DNA of 64,000 nt from Bettongia penicillata ogilbyi (GCA_023548195.1 JAJHZJ010000694.1:2232001-2296000); one strand, 5' to 3'. Counted from the first letter of the stretch, positions 32,052 through 43,330 are shown. A program made the numbers and translations. The notes: generated from the letters alone by a model not told the origin.

Positions 32052-33444
32052 AATTTTCCCAGTTATATAGCAAGAGGAAATTATCCCTCAGGAGTGTAAG
32101 AATGCTTCCATTGTCCATCTCTAGAAAGGAAAGGGAAATAGGCTGTCTTCTGACAATTACAAGGCAGAATCGCTCTCTTAGTCATTGTTGGCAGTATTCT
32201 TTCCAGAGTCCTCCTTAATCAGCTGATATGATGGTTATCTTCCTGAGAGTCAGCATGGCTTCAGAAAGGCTGATGAATGGTCGATATGGTGTTTTCTGCC
32301 CAACCACTCCAAAGAGGTCTCCACACAATATTCATCAATTTGACCAAAGCCTTTGATACTACTAGTCATGAGGGCATGTGGAAGATCATGGCAAAATTTG
32401 CTTGCCCAGAGAAATTCATCAGTATTTTATGTCAGTTTCACAATGACATGCTTACATGAGTTCTGGATAATGGGTGATGCCAGTCACCATTGGAGAGAAA
32501 TAGGACCGTGTGCTTGCTCCCATGCTTTTTAGCATGATGTTTTCAATGGTATTGCCAGTTGCCTTCAACAAGTACAAAAACAGCATCAAAGTCAGCTACT
32601 GCACTGACAATCAATTATTTAACTTGAAAAAGCTACAAACCAAGACTAAAGTGAGAGGAGAGTTGGAATACAACATTTTGTTTGAAGATAATTGTGTATT
32701 TGATGCAGCCTCTGAGGCTGAGGTGCAATGGAGTATGGATCGATTCTCCCATGTGCTTATTTTCACCTGACAATGAGCACCACACCATTCATATGTGATA
32801 CTATTAGTTATAGCAAATGGAGAAATTTTGAATGCTGTGAATAAGTTCACTTGCCTTGGCATTATGTTTTCCAGGGGTATATACACTGAAAAAAGAGGTG
32901 GACACATACATTGCCAGATCTAGCTCAGTGGTTTGGGAGACTCTGAAGGAAAGTGTGGGAGAAAAGATACCGGAGTCCTTTCTTGAATTGAACTGCCAAA
33001 CCCTAAAACTCTACTGTAGAGAGCACAACCCCAGCGATCTGGCTACATTACCCAAAAGCCCAAGGTACATTTGCCTAAAAGACTATTTTATGGAGAATTC
33101 ACATAAAACAAGCTCTTTCTTAGGGGTCAGAAGAAGCAATACACTCTCAGGGTCTCTGAAAAAGTTTGAAATCAATTGTGAGACATGGGAGATACTGGCA
33201 CAGGACACCCACCAGGGGACACATGCTCTATAAGCAAAGCAGGATTGTAGTCACTCAAAAGAAACACAAGATGCACAGATTTAGAGATATCTCCACTCTG
33301 GATGTTCAGATGAACTATTTGTACCCAATCTGTGGTAGAGCCTTCTGAGCTCATATTGGTCTAATCAATCACAGTCAGACAGACATGACCCCAACATAGT
33401 GATATCATTTTGGTTCTCTTTGAACATGAAGGACAATAACCAAT
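32052..33444 (+). pseudogene. RTE LINE, RT and C-terminal segment (broken)
   Basis: Continues from 29260. Frames read VDMVFSAQPLQ, then LTKAFDTTSHEGMWKIMAKF (32277-32459), then VLAPMLFSMMFSMVLP (32510 onward), then FDAASEAEVQWSMDRFSH (32700s), all in RTE reverse-transcriptase order. The catalytic FADD segment is decayed (FEDN near 32690). After about 32950 an internal stretch is lost or unrecognisable. The end returns with SLKKFEINCETWEILAQD and CGRAF (33330s), and the tail 'gaacatgaaggacaataacc' at 33424-33443. Confidence 0.8.
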
Positions 33445-33865
33445 CTAGCCAGGATGTATGGGAATGGGATTCAGGGCTATGATGAGGAAAAAAGGAAAAG
33501 CCGAAACCTTGGGGCACTTGCTGCCTAGTGAAAGCTGACTCCGATGGGCACAGTACAGTAGTAGGGTTCCCTGGGGGAAGAAAACGAGAAGCTGAGGGCA
33601 GGGTGTTGTTGGGTACTTAAGCAGGAGAAGAAAGTTGTTGAAAAGGAAAGGGAGAAGGCTTCTTAAACCACCTACTTTAGAATTAGGGGCTCCTCTGTCT
33701 TAGAAAGCACTGGAATGAGAGAGCAAGCGTTTTTAATTTTTAAATTTCTTTTTCTTTTTAACAAAAATCTATTTTTTCTTCCTCCCACCTTTCCCAGCCC
33801 TTTTGTGGGATGGGTGGGAAAAAAAGAAATATGAAACTCTTTCAACCCTTGTAAATATTCATAGT
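33445..33865. other. Unclassified intergenic DNA
   Basis: About 420 bases, purine-rich in places, with no recognised repeat or gene. Confidence 0.4.
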
Positions 33866-33867
33866 CA

Positions 33868-34125
33868 AATCAGTCAACAAACATTTCTTAAGCACCTACT
33901 ATGTGCATTGTACCAAGTACTCAGGATATAAAGAAAAGCAAAAACCAAAACCAAAACCAATCAGTTCCTGGTCTCAAGAAATTCACAATTTAATACAGGA
34001 GGCAACATGCAAAAAGACCCAACTATATACAAATAAGATAGATAAAGGATAAATTGGGAATCATCTCAGAGGGAAGACACTAATATTAAGAAGGTCTGAG
34101 AAAGGTTTCTTGCCTACCCACTCTC
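33868..34125 (-). mobile_element. L2 LINE 3' end
   Basis: Antisense L2: 'cagtcaacaaacatttctta', 'agcacctactatgtgcattg', 'ctggtctcaagaaattcaca', 'gagggaagacactaatatta'. A short 'aaaccaaaac' tandem run sits at 33942-33960. Confidence 0.75.
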
Positions 34126-34634
34126 CTTAAATAGGGGTGTTGGGAAGAGCCCTACAACAGGAGGGAGGGGCCCTGTGGTTCTAGGGTACTTCTGCAATGT
34201 GGACTCCAGGACTGAGCTGATCTTCTAGGATGGAAGGTTTGTAGGGCGTATTGGAAAAGTATGGAGAAGTGCAACCTGGGAAGGAATGAAGAATTCATTA
34301 TAGCAATAAAATCACAGATTTTGATTTTTTAAAAAATGATCTTCGTCTTTTTCTGCATGCACCCTTAATATGTGATGCTATATGTTATTTGTTTCATATG
34401 ATTAATGATCTTAGTGTACAGTATGTGCTTTTGCTTTATAATTTATATTTTAGAGTTCTGCCTATGACTCATGGTTCTACTTTCCTGCAGGTAATCGTAA
34501 AATGGATGTTATACCTTATGTCCCTGCATATGTACTGGCAATTCAGGGAGATTGCCTGAATCTATGTCATATGCCAATCGATGACTGTTTATGTCCCCAC
34601 AAATTACGCCTGTGCATCTGATGTGACTCGCCAG
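34126..34634. other. Unclassified intergenic DNA
   Basis: No repeat or gene recognised; AT-rich from 34310 to 34460. Confidence 0.4.
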
Positions 34635-34847
34635 GACTAGAAAACACAGATTTGAGGGTTGGAAGAGATGTCAATGGTCCTTTAGGTCAATCACACACAA
34701 AAGAATCCCAGTATACCATATGTAACAAGGGACCATCTCGCTCTCCTTGAACACCCCTAATGGTGAGGTGCCTACCACCTCTGGGGCAACCTGATCCTCT
34801 ATTGAATAGCTGCAATTGTTAGGAAATTTTCCTGAGATGCATTGCCA
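34635..34847 (-). mobile_element. L3/CR1 LINE 3' end
   Basis: Antisense L3 3' end: 'gagggttggaagagatgtca', 'gaggtgcctaccacctctgg', 'ggcaacctgatcctctattg', 'aggaaattttcctgag'. It continues at 35126. Confidence 0.65.
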
Positions 34848-35125
34848 GATCTAGCTTGGTGTTTGAGACATTTGCTGTTTCTCCTTCAAAGCTGCCAACG
34901 TTGGAAAGCCTCATGAAATTTGCAGAAAAGTGTGGGAGAAAAGAGATATTAGACTGACTACCAAACTGAAGGTCTACAGAACCATCATGTTGATCTCATT
35001 ATTACATGCCCATAAAACCTGCTCAGTATGCCAGCACCATGCCAGGAAACTGAATTACTTCTCTTTAAATTGTTGTAGGAAGATTCTGAAGATCACCTGG
35101 CAGGATGAAGTACCAGACGCTAAGT
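34848..35125 (+). pseudogene. RTE LINE internal fragment inserted in L3
   Basis: The frame from 34930 reads WEKRDIRLTTKLKVYRTIML, then HKTCSVCQHHARKLNYFS and ILKITWQDEVPDA. This matches the RTE segment between reverse transcriptase and C-terminus (typical STKLKVYKAVVLPTLLY...WQDKIPDTEVL). It is just the part missing from the RTE copy at 32052-33444. It lacks the RTE 3' end and sits between two parts of one L3, so it is either an insertion or a rearranged piece. Confidence 0.7.
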
Positions 35126-35910
35126 CTGCCAAACCTTCTGCTTCCTTCTCCCTTGTCTCTTCTCTGCTTCTCCATGTTGTTCCTGGTTTTGTTCTCTGGG
35201 GTCAAAGAGAACAAGTCTAATTTTTCTTCCAGGTGACAATCCTGCAAACACCTAGAACCCATCATCGTGTTCCTGCTGAGCCTTCTTTTCTCCAGGCTAA
35301 ATGTGACAGGTCCTTGCACCTATCCTTGAATGCCATGAACTCAAAGACCTTCACTCTCTTTCTTGCCCTCTCCAGATAATCAGCGTGCTTCTCAAATCAT
35401 GGTACCCAGTGCTGAACAGAGTTTGCTCCAGAAGATCTATGACAAGGGCAGAGTACATTATGGTTATCCCCTTCCTGTTGCTGGAAATAACGTTCTTTGC
35501 ATAATTGCGTTTCGTTTTGGCTCCCATGTCATACTGCTGAATCATTGAATTTGCAACCACTAAGACCCTCAAATTCTTTTCAGAACAATGACTTTCTCTT
35601 TATACTTCCCAGTTTTACATTTGTGAAGTTGATTTTTACATGGAAGTGTAAGACATTACATTTATCCCCATTAAATTTTATCTTATTAGATTCAACCCAG
35701 TACTCTAGCCCATCAAGACGCTTTTGGATCCTGACTCTGTCATCCAGTGTGTTAGGTATCACATCCTGTACATGGGTGTTATCTGCAAATTTCATGAGAC
35801 TTACCAATGTTGGCAGCTTTGCAGGAGAAACAGCAAGCAGGATTGTCAGAGAAAGAGAGGCTTCCATCTGGGACACAGCTCTGGGAGCATAGATTACCTT
35901 GGCCATGCAT
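35126..35910 (-). pseudogene. L3/CR1 LINE reverse-transcriptase relic
   Basis: On the minus strand from 35796 the frame reads FADNTHVQDVIPNTLDDRVR, then LDGLEYWVESNKIKFN and GDKCNVLHF. It continues at 35572 with RVLVVANSMIQQYDMGAK and IMYSALVIDLLEQ, and near 35290 with FSLEKRRLSRN. This is the order in CR1-clade reverse transcriptases: FADDTK catalytic box, LexW..., KFN..KCKVLH, DLGVLVD..L, PLYSALVRPHLEY, FSLEKRRLRGD. FADD has become FADN, so the catalytic Asp pair is broken. Frameshifts separate the pieces. Confidence 0.8.
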
Positions 35911-35964
35911 GTTCCCTCTGCATATGTCTTTTCCTACCAGTGTTTCTTATTGGTGGTTTGAGGA

Positions 35965-37195
35965 TGGTTGGTCAGTCAATAAATATTTATTAAGCACTTA
36001 CTATGTGCTAGGCATTATACTGAGTACTCAAAGCATTCAAAGAAAGGCAAAGGATAGTCCCTGCTCACTAGGAAATCACAGTCTAATAGTAAAATCAACA
36101 AGGAAACAAATCGGTACAAATAGGTTGTACAGGATAAATAGAATAAATAAATACACATGTATATGTAAATACAAGTTCATGTATATGCATATATAGCATA
36201 TAACTATATTATATACAAAAAATATTATATAGTTAATATATAATATAAATATGAAGAGTAAGAAATAGAATATAAATAGGAACTAGAAGAAAGGCACCAG
36301 AAATAAGAGGGATTGGGAAAGGTTTACTGTAGAAGGTGGGATTTCAGTTGGAACTTGAAGGAAACTAGATGAGAAGAGAGAATGTTCTAGGTATGGGGGA
36401 TAGTCTTGGACAGTTGGTGAAAATGCCTGCAGCCGGGAGATGGAGACTCTTGTTCAAGGAATAGCAAGGAAGCCAGTGTCCCTGGATCAAAGGCATGGGT
36501 GGGATGGTGTTTTGTGGAGAGGTAAATAAGGCGTAATATGATTGGAAATATGGAGGAAGTGACTCTAGATTATAAAGGTTCTTAATGTCTAACAGAGAAT
36601 TATAGATTTAATCCTGGAAGTGCCTGGGAGTCACTGAATTTACTAAGTGGAAGAAGAAGGAGGAAGGGAGTAATATGGCTTGAACTGTGCCTTGGGAAAA
36701 TCACTCTGACAGCTGAGTGGAGGTTGGGTTGGAATGAGGAGAGACTTGTGGCAGGCAGATGCATTTGTAATAGCAGGCTGTTTTAATAGTCCCAAACAAG
36801 AGGCAAGAAGGATTGGTAACAAGGTGATGACAGTGTCAGAGGAGAGGAGGGGGTGTAATGTGAGAGATGTTATTGAGGTAAAATTGACATGCCTTGGAAA
36901 CACACTGGATATGAGAGGGGATATGAGAGAAAGTGAGGAGTCCAGAATGATACCAAAATTATAAGTCTGGAGAACTGAAAGGATGGTAGTACCCTCAGTG
37001 GTAATAAGGAGGTTTAGAGGGGAGTAACATTTGGGGAAGAAAGATAATGAGCTCAATTTTGAATAAACTGCATTTGAGAGAATTAAGAGATGAAAAACTA
37101 GAGGGGTTCAGTAATTGTTGGGCAAAATGGTCATTGCTTGATTTATGACATAGCCAGCAAAGATGCAAATTAGGGAAACATTGGATAGTCACCAT
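35965..37195 (-). mobile_element. L2 LINE, longest copy in window
   Basis: Antisense L2 from its tail: 'cagtcaataaatatttatta', 'agcacttactatgtgctagg', 'aaggtttactgtagaaggtg', 'aatgttctaggtatggggga', 'gccagtgtccctggatcaaa', 'aaatcactctgacagctgag', 'gacagtgtcagaggagagg', 'gataatgagctcaattttga'. About 1.2 kb of non-coding 3' region and the end of the coding part. An AT-rich 'atatatagcatata' stretch lies at 36185-36250. Confidence 0.75.
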
Positions 37196-37204
37196 AACAG
37201 ATAA

Positions 37205-37925
37205 GAATTCTTGATGGGTCTTATTGATACTGAATAGGAATCTTAATAATTTTTGTAGATTTCTTTTGTGTAGTACATCATCAAGTCATCTGTTTTCTCT
37301 TTGCTGACATTTGTACTTTTGATTTTGTTCTTTTATGGATATAGCAAGCAGTTCTAGAAATACGTCAAATAGCAACAGAGGAAAGAAAAGTGAATCAGAA
37401 AAGTAATAATGGGGAAAAGGAGCATCCTTTATCCCTTTTTGTACTGGCAAAGCTTCTAGGATTTTTTAATTGCAAACAATTAGGTCTTGGCTTTAGTGCT
37501 ATATTTTTGATTGTTTTAAAGGACCTCTTAATACTTATGCATTTTAAGGTTTTTTAACATAAAGTACAGTATTTTGTCAAAGGTTTTTTCTGCATCTATT
37601 GAAATAACCATGTGGTTTGTGTTATATTTATTCTTCATGTGATTAATTATGACATTGTTTTACTGATATATAACCATCCTTGCATCTGCATCTCTGGTAT
37701 GAATCCAACTTGATTATAATGAAGTATTTTCTGGATGTTTCTATATTCTCTTTGTAATGATTTTATTTAAAATTTGACATTAATATTCATTAGTAAGATT
37801 GGTCTATAGTTCTTTGCTCGGCTTTGTTTCTCACTTGTTTCATACTAGGACTATATTGTCTCATAAAAAGTAATTTGGTAGAGTGCCCTCCATCTCCATT
37901 TTAGGGAATAATTTTCGAACCATAG
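37205..37925 (-). pseudogene. L1 ORF2 reverse-transcriptase fragment
   Basis: The plus strand has 'tgtcaaaggttttttctgca' and 'tctattgaaataaccatgtg' near 37575, the complement of the L1 sequence that encodes the IDAEKAFDK block of the reverse transcriptase. Frames are broken. Orientation and neighbouring 3' UTR (37930) do not match one continuous element, so this is a separate insertion. Confidence 0.7.
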
Positions 37926-37929
37926 GCAT

Positions 37930-38620
37930 TGTTTTTTACATTTTTATTTACTTATGTTTACATGCATTCATAATCTGTACTCCCCCAAATTAAAAAGTTA
38001 TTTTAAAACTTTCAAAATATATAGATACTCATACCTTTTGCAGCAAAATAAATTCCTTCACTAGTCATTCCACAGGTGTGTGGATGGATGGATGGATAGA
38101 TGATAGATAGACACATATTTATAAAATCTCTCTCCTCTTTTTCTTTCATATCTCTCTAGTAGGAGGAGAATGGTATATTTTATCAGTCTTCTGGACTTGT
38201 CTTTGCACTGATCAGAGTACTAAAGTCTTTTAAAGTTGTCATTATATAAGCTGTTCTTCAATTTCTGCTCATTTTGCTCTGTGTTGGTTCATAAAAGTCT
38301 TCCCAGTCTCCTCTGAAAGTGTCTATTTCATAATTTCTTATGAATAACAATCTATCACATTAATATAACAATTTATTTGGCCGTTTCCCAACAGGAAGAT
38401 ATCCTCTTAGTTTTCAATTTTTGTCCACCAGGAGAAGAGCCTCTATACATATTTTCTTCTATATTGATCCCTTTCCTCTATCGTTGACCTCTTTGAGATA
38501 GGTATCTAGTAGTGGTATAGCATAGTTTAGTAACTTTCACATCGTAGTTCCAACTTTCCAAAATGGCTAGACAGCGGTATCTTCCTCTTTTTTCGTCTCT
38601 GCCAGTCTGATAGGTGTGAG
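37930..38620 (-). mobile_element. L1 3' UTR, 5'-truncated
   Basis: T-rich start, then 'ttctgctcattttgctctgt', 'ggttcataaaagtcttccca', 'cacattaatataacaattta' and 'tggccgtttcccaacagg', antisense L1 3' text as at 46290-46420. A GGAT/GATA microsatellite lies inside (38081-38111). Confidence 0.65.
38081..38111. repeat. (GGAT)n/(GATA)n microsatellite
   Basis: Short tetranucleotide run 'tggatggatggatggataga' and 'tgatagatag'. Confidence 0.85.
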
Positions 38621-38664
38621 GTGGGGCAGATAACGTACAAATATAAGAATACAAAAAATTGTAT

Positions 38665-38984
38665 ATGTTATGTATTCATGGGGAAGAATGTACTAGCAAG
38701 AGATTTCATGTAGAAGATGATAAGAGTTTTTAATTCTAAGAGTTCTGAGTTTCGAATTCTAACAAAGTTTTGGAGGTAGAGGTGAGGAAGGAGTGCATTC
38801 CAAGTAGGCATAGGGGAACAAAATGAAGTACTATGCATGAGAAACAGCAGAAAGATCAGTTTGATAGGATTATAATGTACACAAAAGGGAGCAGGATATA
38901 GCAAGTCTGGAGAGGTAGGTTGAAGCTAGGCTGCAAAGGTCTTCAAAAGTCAAATAGCTGAGTTTCTATTTGATCAGAAGGCAG
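38665..38984 (-). mobile_element. L2 LINE relic, left part
   Basis: Antisense L2: 'gaacaaaatgaagtactatg' region, 'agtctggagaggtaggttga', 'aaaagtcaaatagctgagtt'. Continues at 39166. Confidence 0.55.
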
Positions 38985-39165
38985 TATAGCATAGATAGAG
39001 CACTGGATTTTAAATCAGAGAGATCCAAGTTTCAATCCTGTCTCAAATAACTATGTGGGCTTGGGGAAGTCACCAATACTCTCTGGGCCTCAATTTCCTC
39101 ATTTATAAAGTGAAGGTTGAACCTGACAAACTTTAAGACCCCTTCTAGCTCTATTATCTATGATC
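38985..39165 (+). mobile_element. MIR/THER-type SINE
   Basis: Sense: 'gcatagatagagcactggat', 'ggcttggggaagtcaccaat', 'tctgggcctcaatttcctca', 'accccttctagctctattat'. Inserted in an L2. Confidence 0.7.
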
Positions 39166-39325
39166 AAATGGTCCAAAAGACAACAAGGAACTGTTGGAAT
39201 TTCTTGAGTAGGAAAGTGATGTGGTCAGACCTGTACTTTAGGAAACACTTCACCATCTGGGTGAATTGAAGCAGGGACAAGGACTTAGGACAAGGAGACC
39301 AGTTAGATGTGAAAGTCTTCAAAAG
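39166..39325 (-). mobile_element. L2 LINE relic, right part
   Basis: Antisense L2 continues: 'gaaagtgatgtggtcagacc', 'tgtactttaggaaacacttc', 'gacaaggagaccagttagat'. Confidence 0.65.
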
Positions 39326-39329
39326 TCAA

Positions 39330-40390
39330 ATTGTGCCAAGGTAGCTGCCTGAACTTGAGGAATAGCCCCCAGCTCCCATACTATTGCTCCAGGAAAACTT
39401 GTGACATCAAGTCAGACAGGATAATGACCAAGAAAGCCAATGAGAAAATGAAAAATGACTTCTTCCACTTTATATTATCCCCAGGAGCCATTGTTAAGCC
39501 CACAGGCAATAGGAAAGGGAACTGATGGGCAAAGCCCCAAGTGATGTAGGCAAACAAGCTAAGTCTTCCACCACAACCAGCAATAAGCCAGAGATACCTA
39601 GAGGTTTGGAAGCAGCAAGAGCAGAAGGCTTCTTTGATGGTCTAGCAAAGTCAGGAAGCCCCAACGTAGTCAAAGAGAAGCAATTCAAGTACTAAAGAAC
39701 TGCAGAGGGAGCACCCAAGACCTGGGAGCTTCTTACAGTACTGAGAAGGAGATCTCAGAATACAATATTCCACAAGGCAAAAGATAAAGGCTTACCACCA
39801 GGATTAATTTACCTCAAAAAGCTGGGTATTATCTTATAGGAGAAAAGATAAAATGGAATTTAATGGAATTGAGGACATTCAAATACTTCCGATAAAAAGA
39901 CCAGGGTTGAGTAACTTTGAAACACAAGAGCCAAGACAAAGATTTAAAAAAAATGAAAGAAAGAAAAGACAAAATAGAGAAGGAAAAAATATTTGAGTAA
40001 CTGGAGGGAGCTACATGATGCAGTGCTAACATTCTAATAGGGCAGAAGGAACCTTCAGAACCTTTCTCTCTTGAAACGGAGTTAAATAAGGAAAACAGAA
40101 TAGGGTGGGGCAGAATTGATTCTGTTTTGAAGATTTGAAAGGGGGGAACATACAAGAGAACATGAAAGGAGAAATTAGCATATAAAGGAGGAGGGAAGGG
40201 CTAGAAGTGGCTATTTCTCATAATTAGGGCATGTGAGAAGAATGCATAATCAAGGAGGAAGAAGTAGAAGCAATATTTGAATCTCAGTATTGAAAAGTTT
40301 GATGACTTGCCCAGGGTCACACTGTTATTACATGCCAGAGGTGAGCTATCATCTATACTTATACATAAATTTCCTTGTATTATTACCCTC
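39330..40390. other. Unclassified DNA with L1 ORF1-like relic
   Basis: Mostly unrecognised purine-rich sequence. At about 39750-39930 the plus strand has 'caatattccacaaggcaaaa', 'ggcttaccaccaggattaat' and 'tttaatggaattgaggacat', resembling the L1 ORF1 C-terminal domain (K.KELGL.PRI.YP ... FNEIEDFQ). Frames are broken. Confidence 0.4.
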
Positions 40391-40394
40391 TTGT

Positions 40395-40672
40395 GAATAT
40401 ATAATAACACCACCTAACATTTATATAGTGCTTACTAGGTGCCAGGCACTGTGCTAAGCCTTTTACACTCATTACCTCATTTGGCTCTCATAACAAGCAT
40501 GGGAGGTAGGCATTGTGATTATTCACACTTTACAAATGAGGAAACTGAGGCAAATAGAGGTGAAGTGCCTTCTCCATATCACACAGCTAGTAAGTGCCAG
40601 GCTATATTTGAAATCAGGTTTCCCTGACTCCAGGCCCAATGCTCTATCCATTGTGCCACTTAACCGTCCCAC
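40395..40672 (-). mobile_element. MIR-family SINE, near complete
   Basis: Antisense: 'acatttatatagtgcttact', 'aggtgccaggcactgtgcta', 'aatgaggaaactgaggcaaa', 'tcacacagctagtaagtgcc', 'tccctgactccaggcccaat', 'tccattgtgccacttaaccg'. Confidence 0.8.
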
Positions 40673-40684
40673 AGATTGTTATAT

Positions 40685-40800
40685 TCTAAGCTTCTTTCGG
40701 GGCAGGGTTCTTGTCTTTTATGGCTCTGTCTTCCCCACAGAGCATAGAATAGGGTATTACCAGTAGTTCTATAAGTATTTGTCAATTGACTGGTTGAAGT
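40685..40800 (+). mobile_element. L2 LINE 3' end
   Basis: Sense L2 tail: 'gcttctttcggggcagggtt', 'cttccccacagagcatagaa', 'tataagtatttgtcaattga'. Confidence 0.55.
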
Positions 40801-42885
40801 GAGATTATAGGCATGGGTCCTTTGATCCTATTCTCTTAGGATCATAGTGCTTACTACTATCACTGGCCAGCTATATCAAAGTCCACGGTGTTGATCCCAA
40901 CTGAGGTTAGCCGGAGAGCATGAAAACCAATCTCTAGAGGATACCACAGGGAAAAATACTCTAAATTGCTAGTCCTTTCCCTGATGGATCTGGAGCATCA
41001 CCTCTGTATGCTAATGTAGCACCTGGGCCCTATAACATACCCTGTTGAATAGTGTAAAGTCTTTCGACACAGAACTCAAGGAAAGTCTACTTCAAAGTAC
41101 ATCTCACAAATCCCCATTTCCATGGAATCTGCCTTTCTCCCAACGTGTCAGAATAAACCATATGACTTCCTAGTTTAAAGAAAGTTCATTTACTTAAAAT
41201 GGAATACAAGGTAAAGTCTCTGATCACCCATTTCCTAAAGCTGCCATTTCCCTACCCACTTATATGTTCCAAGAATCACTGAGCTCAGCTCCTAAATGTC
41301 CGTTCTGGGGTTTTTTTTTGCCGCCTCCCTAATATATTGGAAGGAGTCAACATTAAGTCATCTTGATTTTAGAGATATGCTTATGCAAAACTGTTGTAGC
41401 CATATTGGGTATATTGAGAATCTCAGCACAACCAGGCTAAAGACACTCAGAAGAAGGGCATGCCAGCCAAGTAGCACCACAGACAGCAGCATTTCTTCTC
41501 TCCAAACAGGATGTTAGGATCAGGTCCCAACCACCATTTCTTCTCCATCTCCCTCTTCTCTGTTGTCAGGACTTAAGTCCCCATCCTATCCTACTTTGAG
41601 ATTAATATCTTCTTTCCAAACTGAGCAAGTTAAAAGCTTCTGAGCTCTACACAGGTTTCTAAGAGATAGATTAAGGATGGGATACAGGTGTGTCTATACT
41701 ATCACGTTATCAACAACTTGGAAAAATGCAATACAGCCAAAGACAACATAGGCTTATGATGAAATTGATCAAGAAACAGCAGGCACATTTGCCATTTATT
41801 TACAAAATATTTGGTGCATCATTTATGCTTCATCATGGAGATTGAAGATTATCACTCAAAATAGTTAAAAGAACTTAACTTTCAAAAAGCAAAGGCAAAG
41901 TTCAAGGGATATAGGGAGCCCATTAGTAAATCATCAAAGCAAAGAGCTGATTGTTTCAAATGAGTGCAATTAGGACTTCCTAAGATTGTGCCCTCAGCTT
42001 TCTTTTTGCAATAAGAAGGCTGCCAATTCTCTGACACAAGGAGGTGCTGGTGCCAAAGGCAATTAATATACAGTGTTATTGTTACCCTGTGATTGTTCTC
42101 AACTGTGAACGGAAGAGATACCCGAAGATTTTCAAGACCAAGGATGCCTGCTTCTGTCTCTAGATTTCCTATTTTTACTTTTCTCTATTTTCCATCTTAG
42201 CCTCCAAAAAGCTTAAAATTCATTTTCCTGTAACTACAAGCTTTGGCAAATGTAGATATTTGTCATGGGTTGAGGTGCAATGTTTTATAACCTGGCTTTA
42301 TTTTTGACTCTTGTCTGCCTCCAGGGCCATCTGTGATCTCCTCCCTGTTAAGGGAATAGGTGGGCTAGGTGATGAGCTTGCCTAACAAAGCAGAAAGGGC
42401 ACAGGAGGACTCAGAGCCTTGCCCAGCTAGTGCTCCTTCCTTCCTTACGTATTGGAGGAGTATTGGCACAGAGATTCTGCAGGGATTCTGGCTACCCAGC
42501 TCGGAAAGGTGTTTGCCCCTTCTGTCAGAGGGCTTTCTCTGATCTGGCTCTGATTCTTTGTCTCTTCTCAGCCGACTCATATCCCAGCATCCTGGGCTGC
42601 ACTGACCCTTTGCTTTGCAGTAAGTTCTTCCTTCAATTTGATTGAACCCTGTTATACTTCAATACAAGCTTCTTTAAGTACTGTTCTCTGTCAAATCCTT
42701 TGGCTATTGGAGCACCTTCATCAAGTTCATTCTCTGCCTTCTCTTCAGGTTTAATAGTTCAAATTCATTAGATTTTACACTATTTCTCCTCTTATTTTCA
42801 TTCTCCCCACCTTCCACCCCCACCCCCTAACTGCCTTTCTAAGGGATGGATCCAAATAATGACCCAACACTATTAATGTAGCAGA
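40801..42885. other. Unclassified block with conserved-element-like stretch
   Basis: Over 2 kb with few visible repeats. The part 41860-42130 is low in repeats and rich in homeodomain-type cores ('gtgcaattaggacttcctaa', 'ggcaattaatatacagtg') and could be a conserved non-coding element. A weak L3-like phrase occurs near 42700-42790. No gene is supported. Confidence 0.4.
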
Positions 42886-42887
42886 CT

Positions 42888-43110
42888 GGGGAGGCAAAAA
42901 GGTGGCACAGTGGATTGAGCACTGGACCTAGAGTCAGGAAGACCTGAAAATCCAACATTAGACACTAGCTGGGTGACCCTGGACAATTCACTTAACCTCT
43001 GTCTGCCTCAGTTTCTTCAGCTGTAAATGGGGATAATAATCTCACCAGCTTCCCAAAATTTTTAGGATCAAATGAGATAACATTTGAAAAATGCAGAATG
43101 ATGATTGGCA
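42888..43110 (+). mobile_element. tRNA-headed SINE
   Basis: Sense: 'aaaaaggtggcacagtggat', 'tgagcactggacctagagtc', 'aggaagacctgaaaatccaa', 'gctgggtgaccctggacaat', 'ctcagtttcttcagctgtaa', 'tggggataataatctcacca'. Confidence 0.75.
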
Positions 43111-43117
43111 CATATTT

Positions 43118-43330
43118 TTATTCAGTCATTTGCATTGTGTCTGATTCTTCATGACCTCATTTGGGGTTTCCTTGGCAAAGTTACTGGAATAGTTTGCCAT
43201 TTCCTTCTCCAGCTCATTTTACATTTGAAACTGAGGCTAACAGGGTTAAGTGACTTGCCCAGGATCATACAGCTAGTAAGTTTCTGAGGTCAGATTTAAA
43301 TTTAGGAAAATGAGCTTTAGTCTCGTAGCT
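43118..43330 (-). mobile_element. tRNA-headed SINE with RTE-like tail
   Basis: Antisense, starts 'tttattcagtcatttgcatt', 'cttcatgacctcatttgggg', 'tttccttggcaaagttactg', 'ttccttctccagctcatttt', 'gacttgcccaggatcataca'. Its head is truncated. An L2-like 'gtaggtgtttaataaatgct' follows at 43345. Confidence 0.8.
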
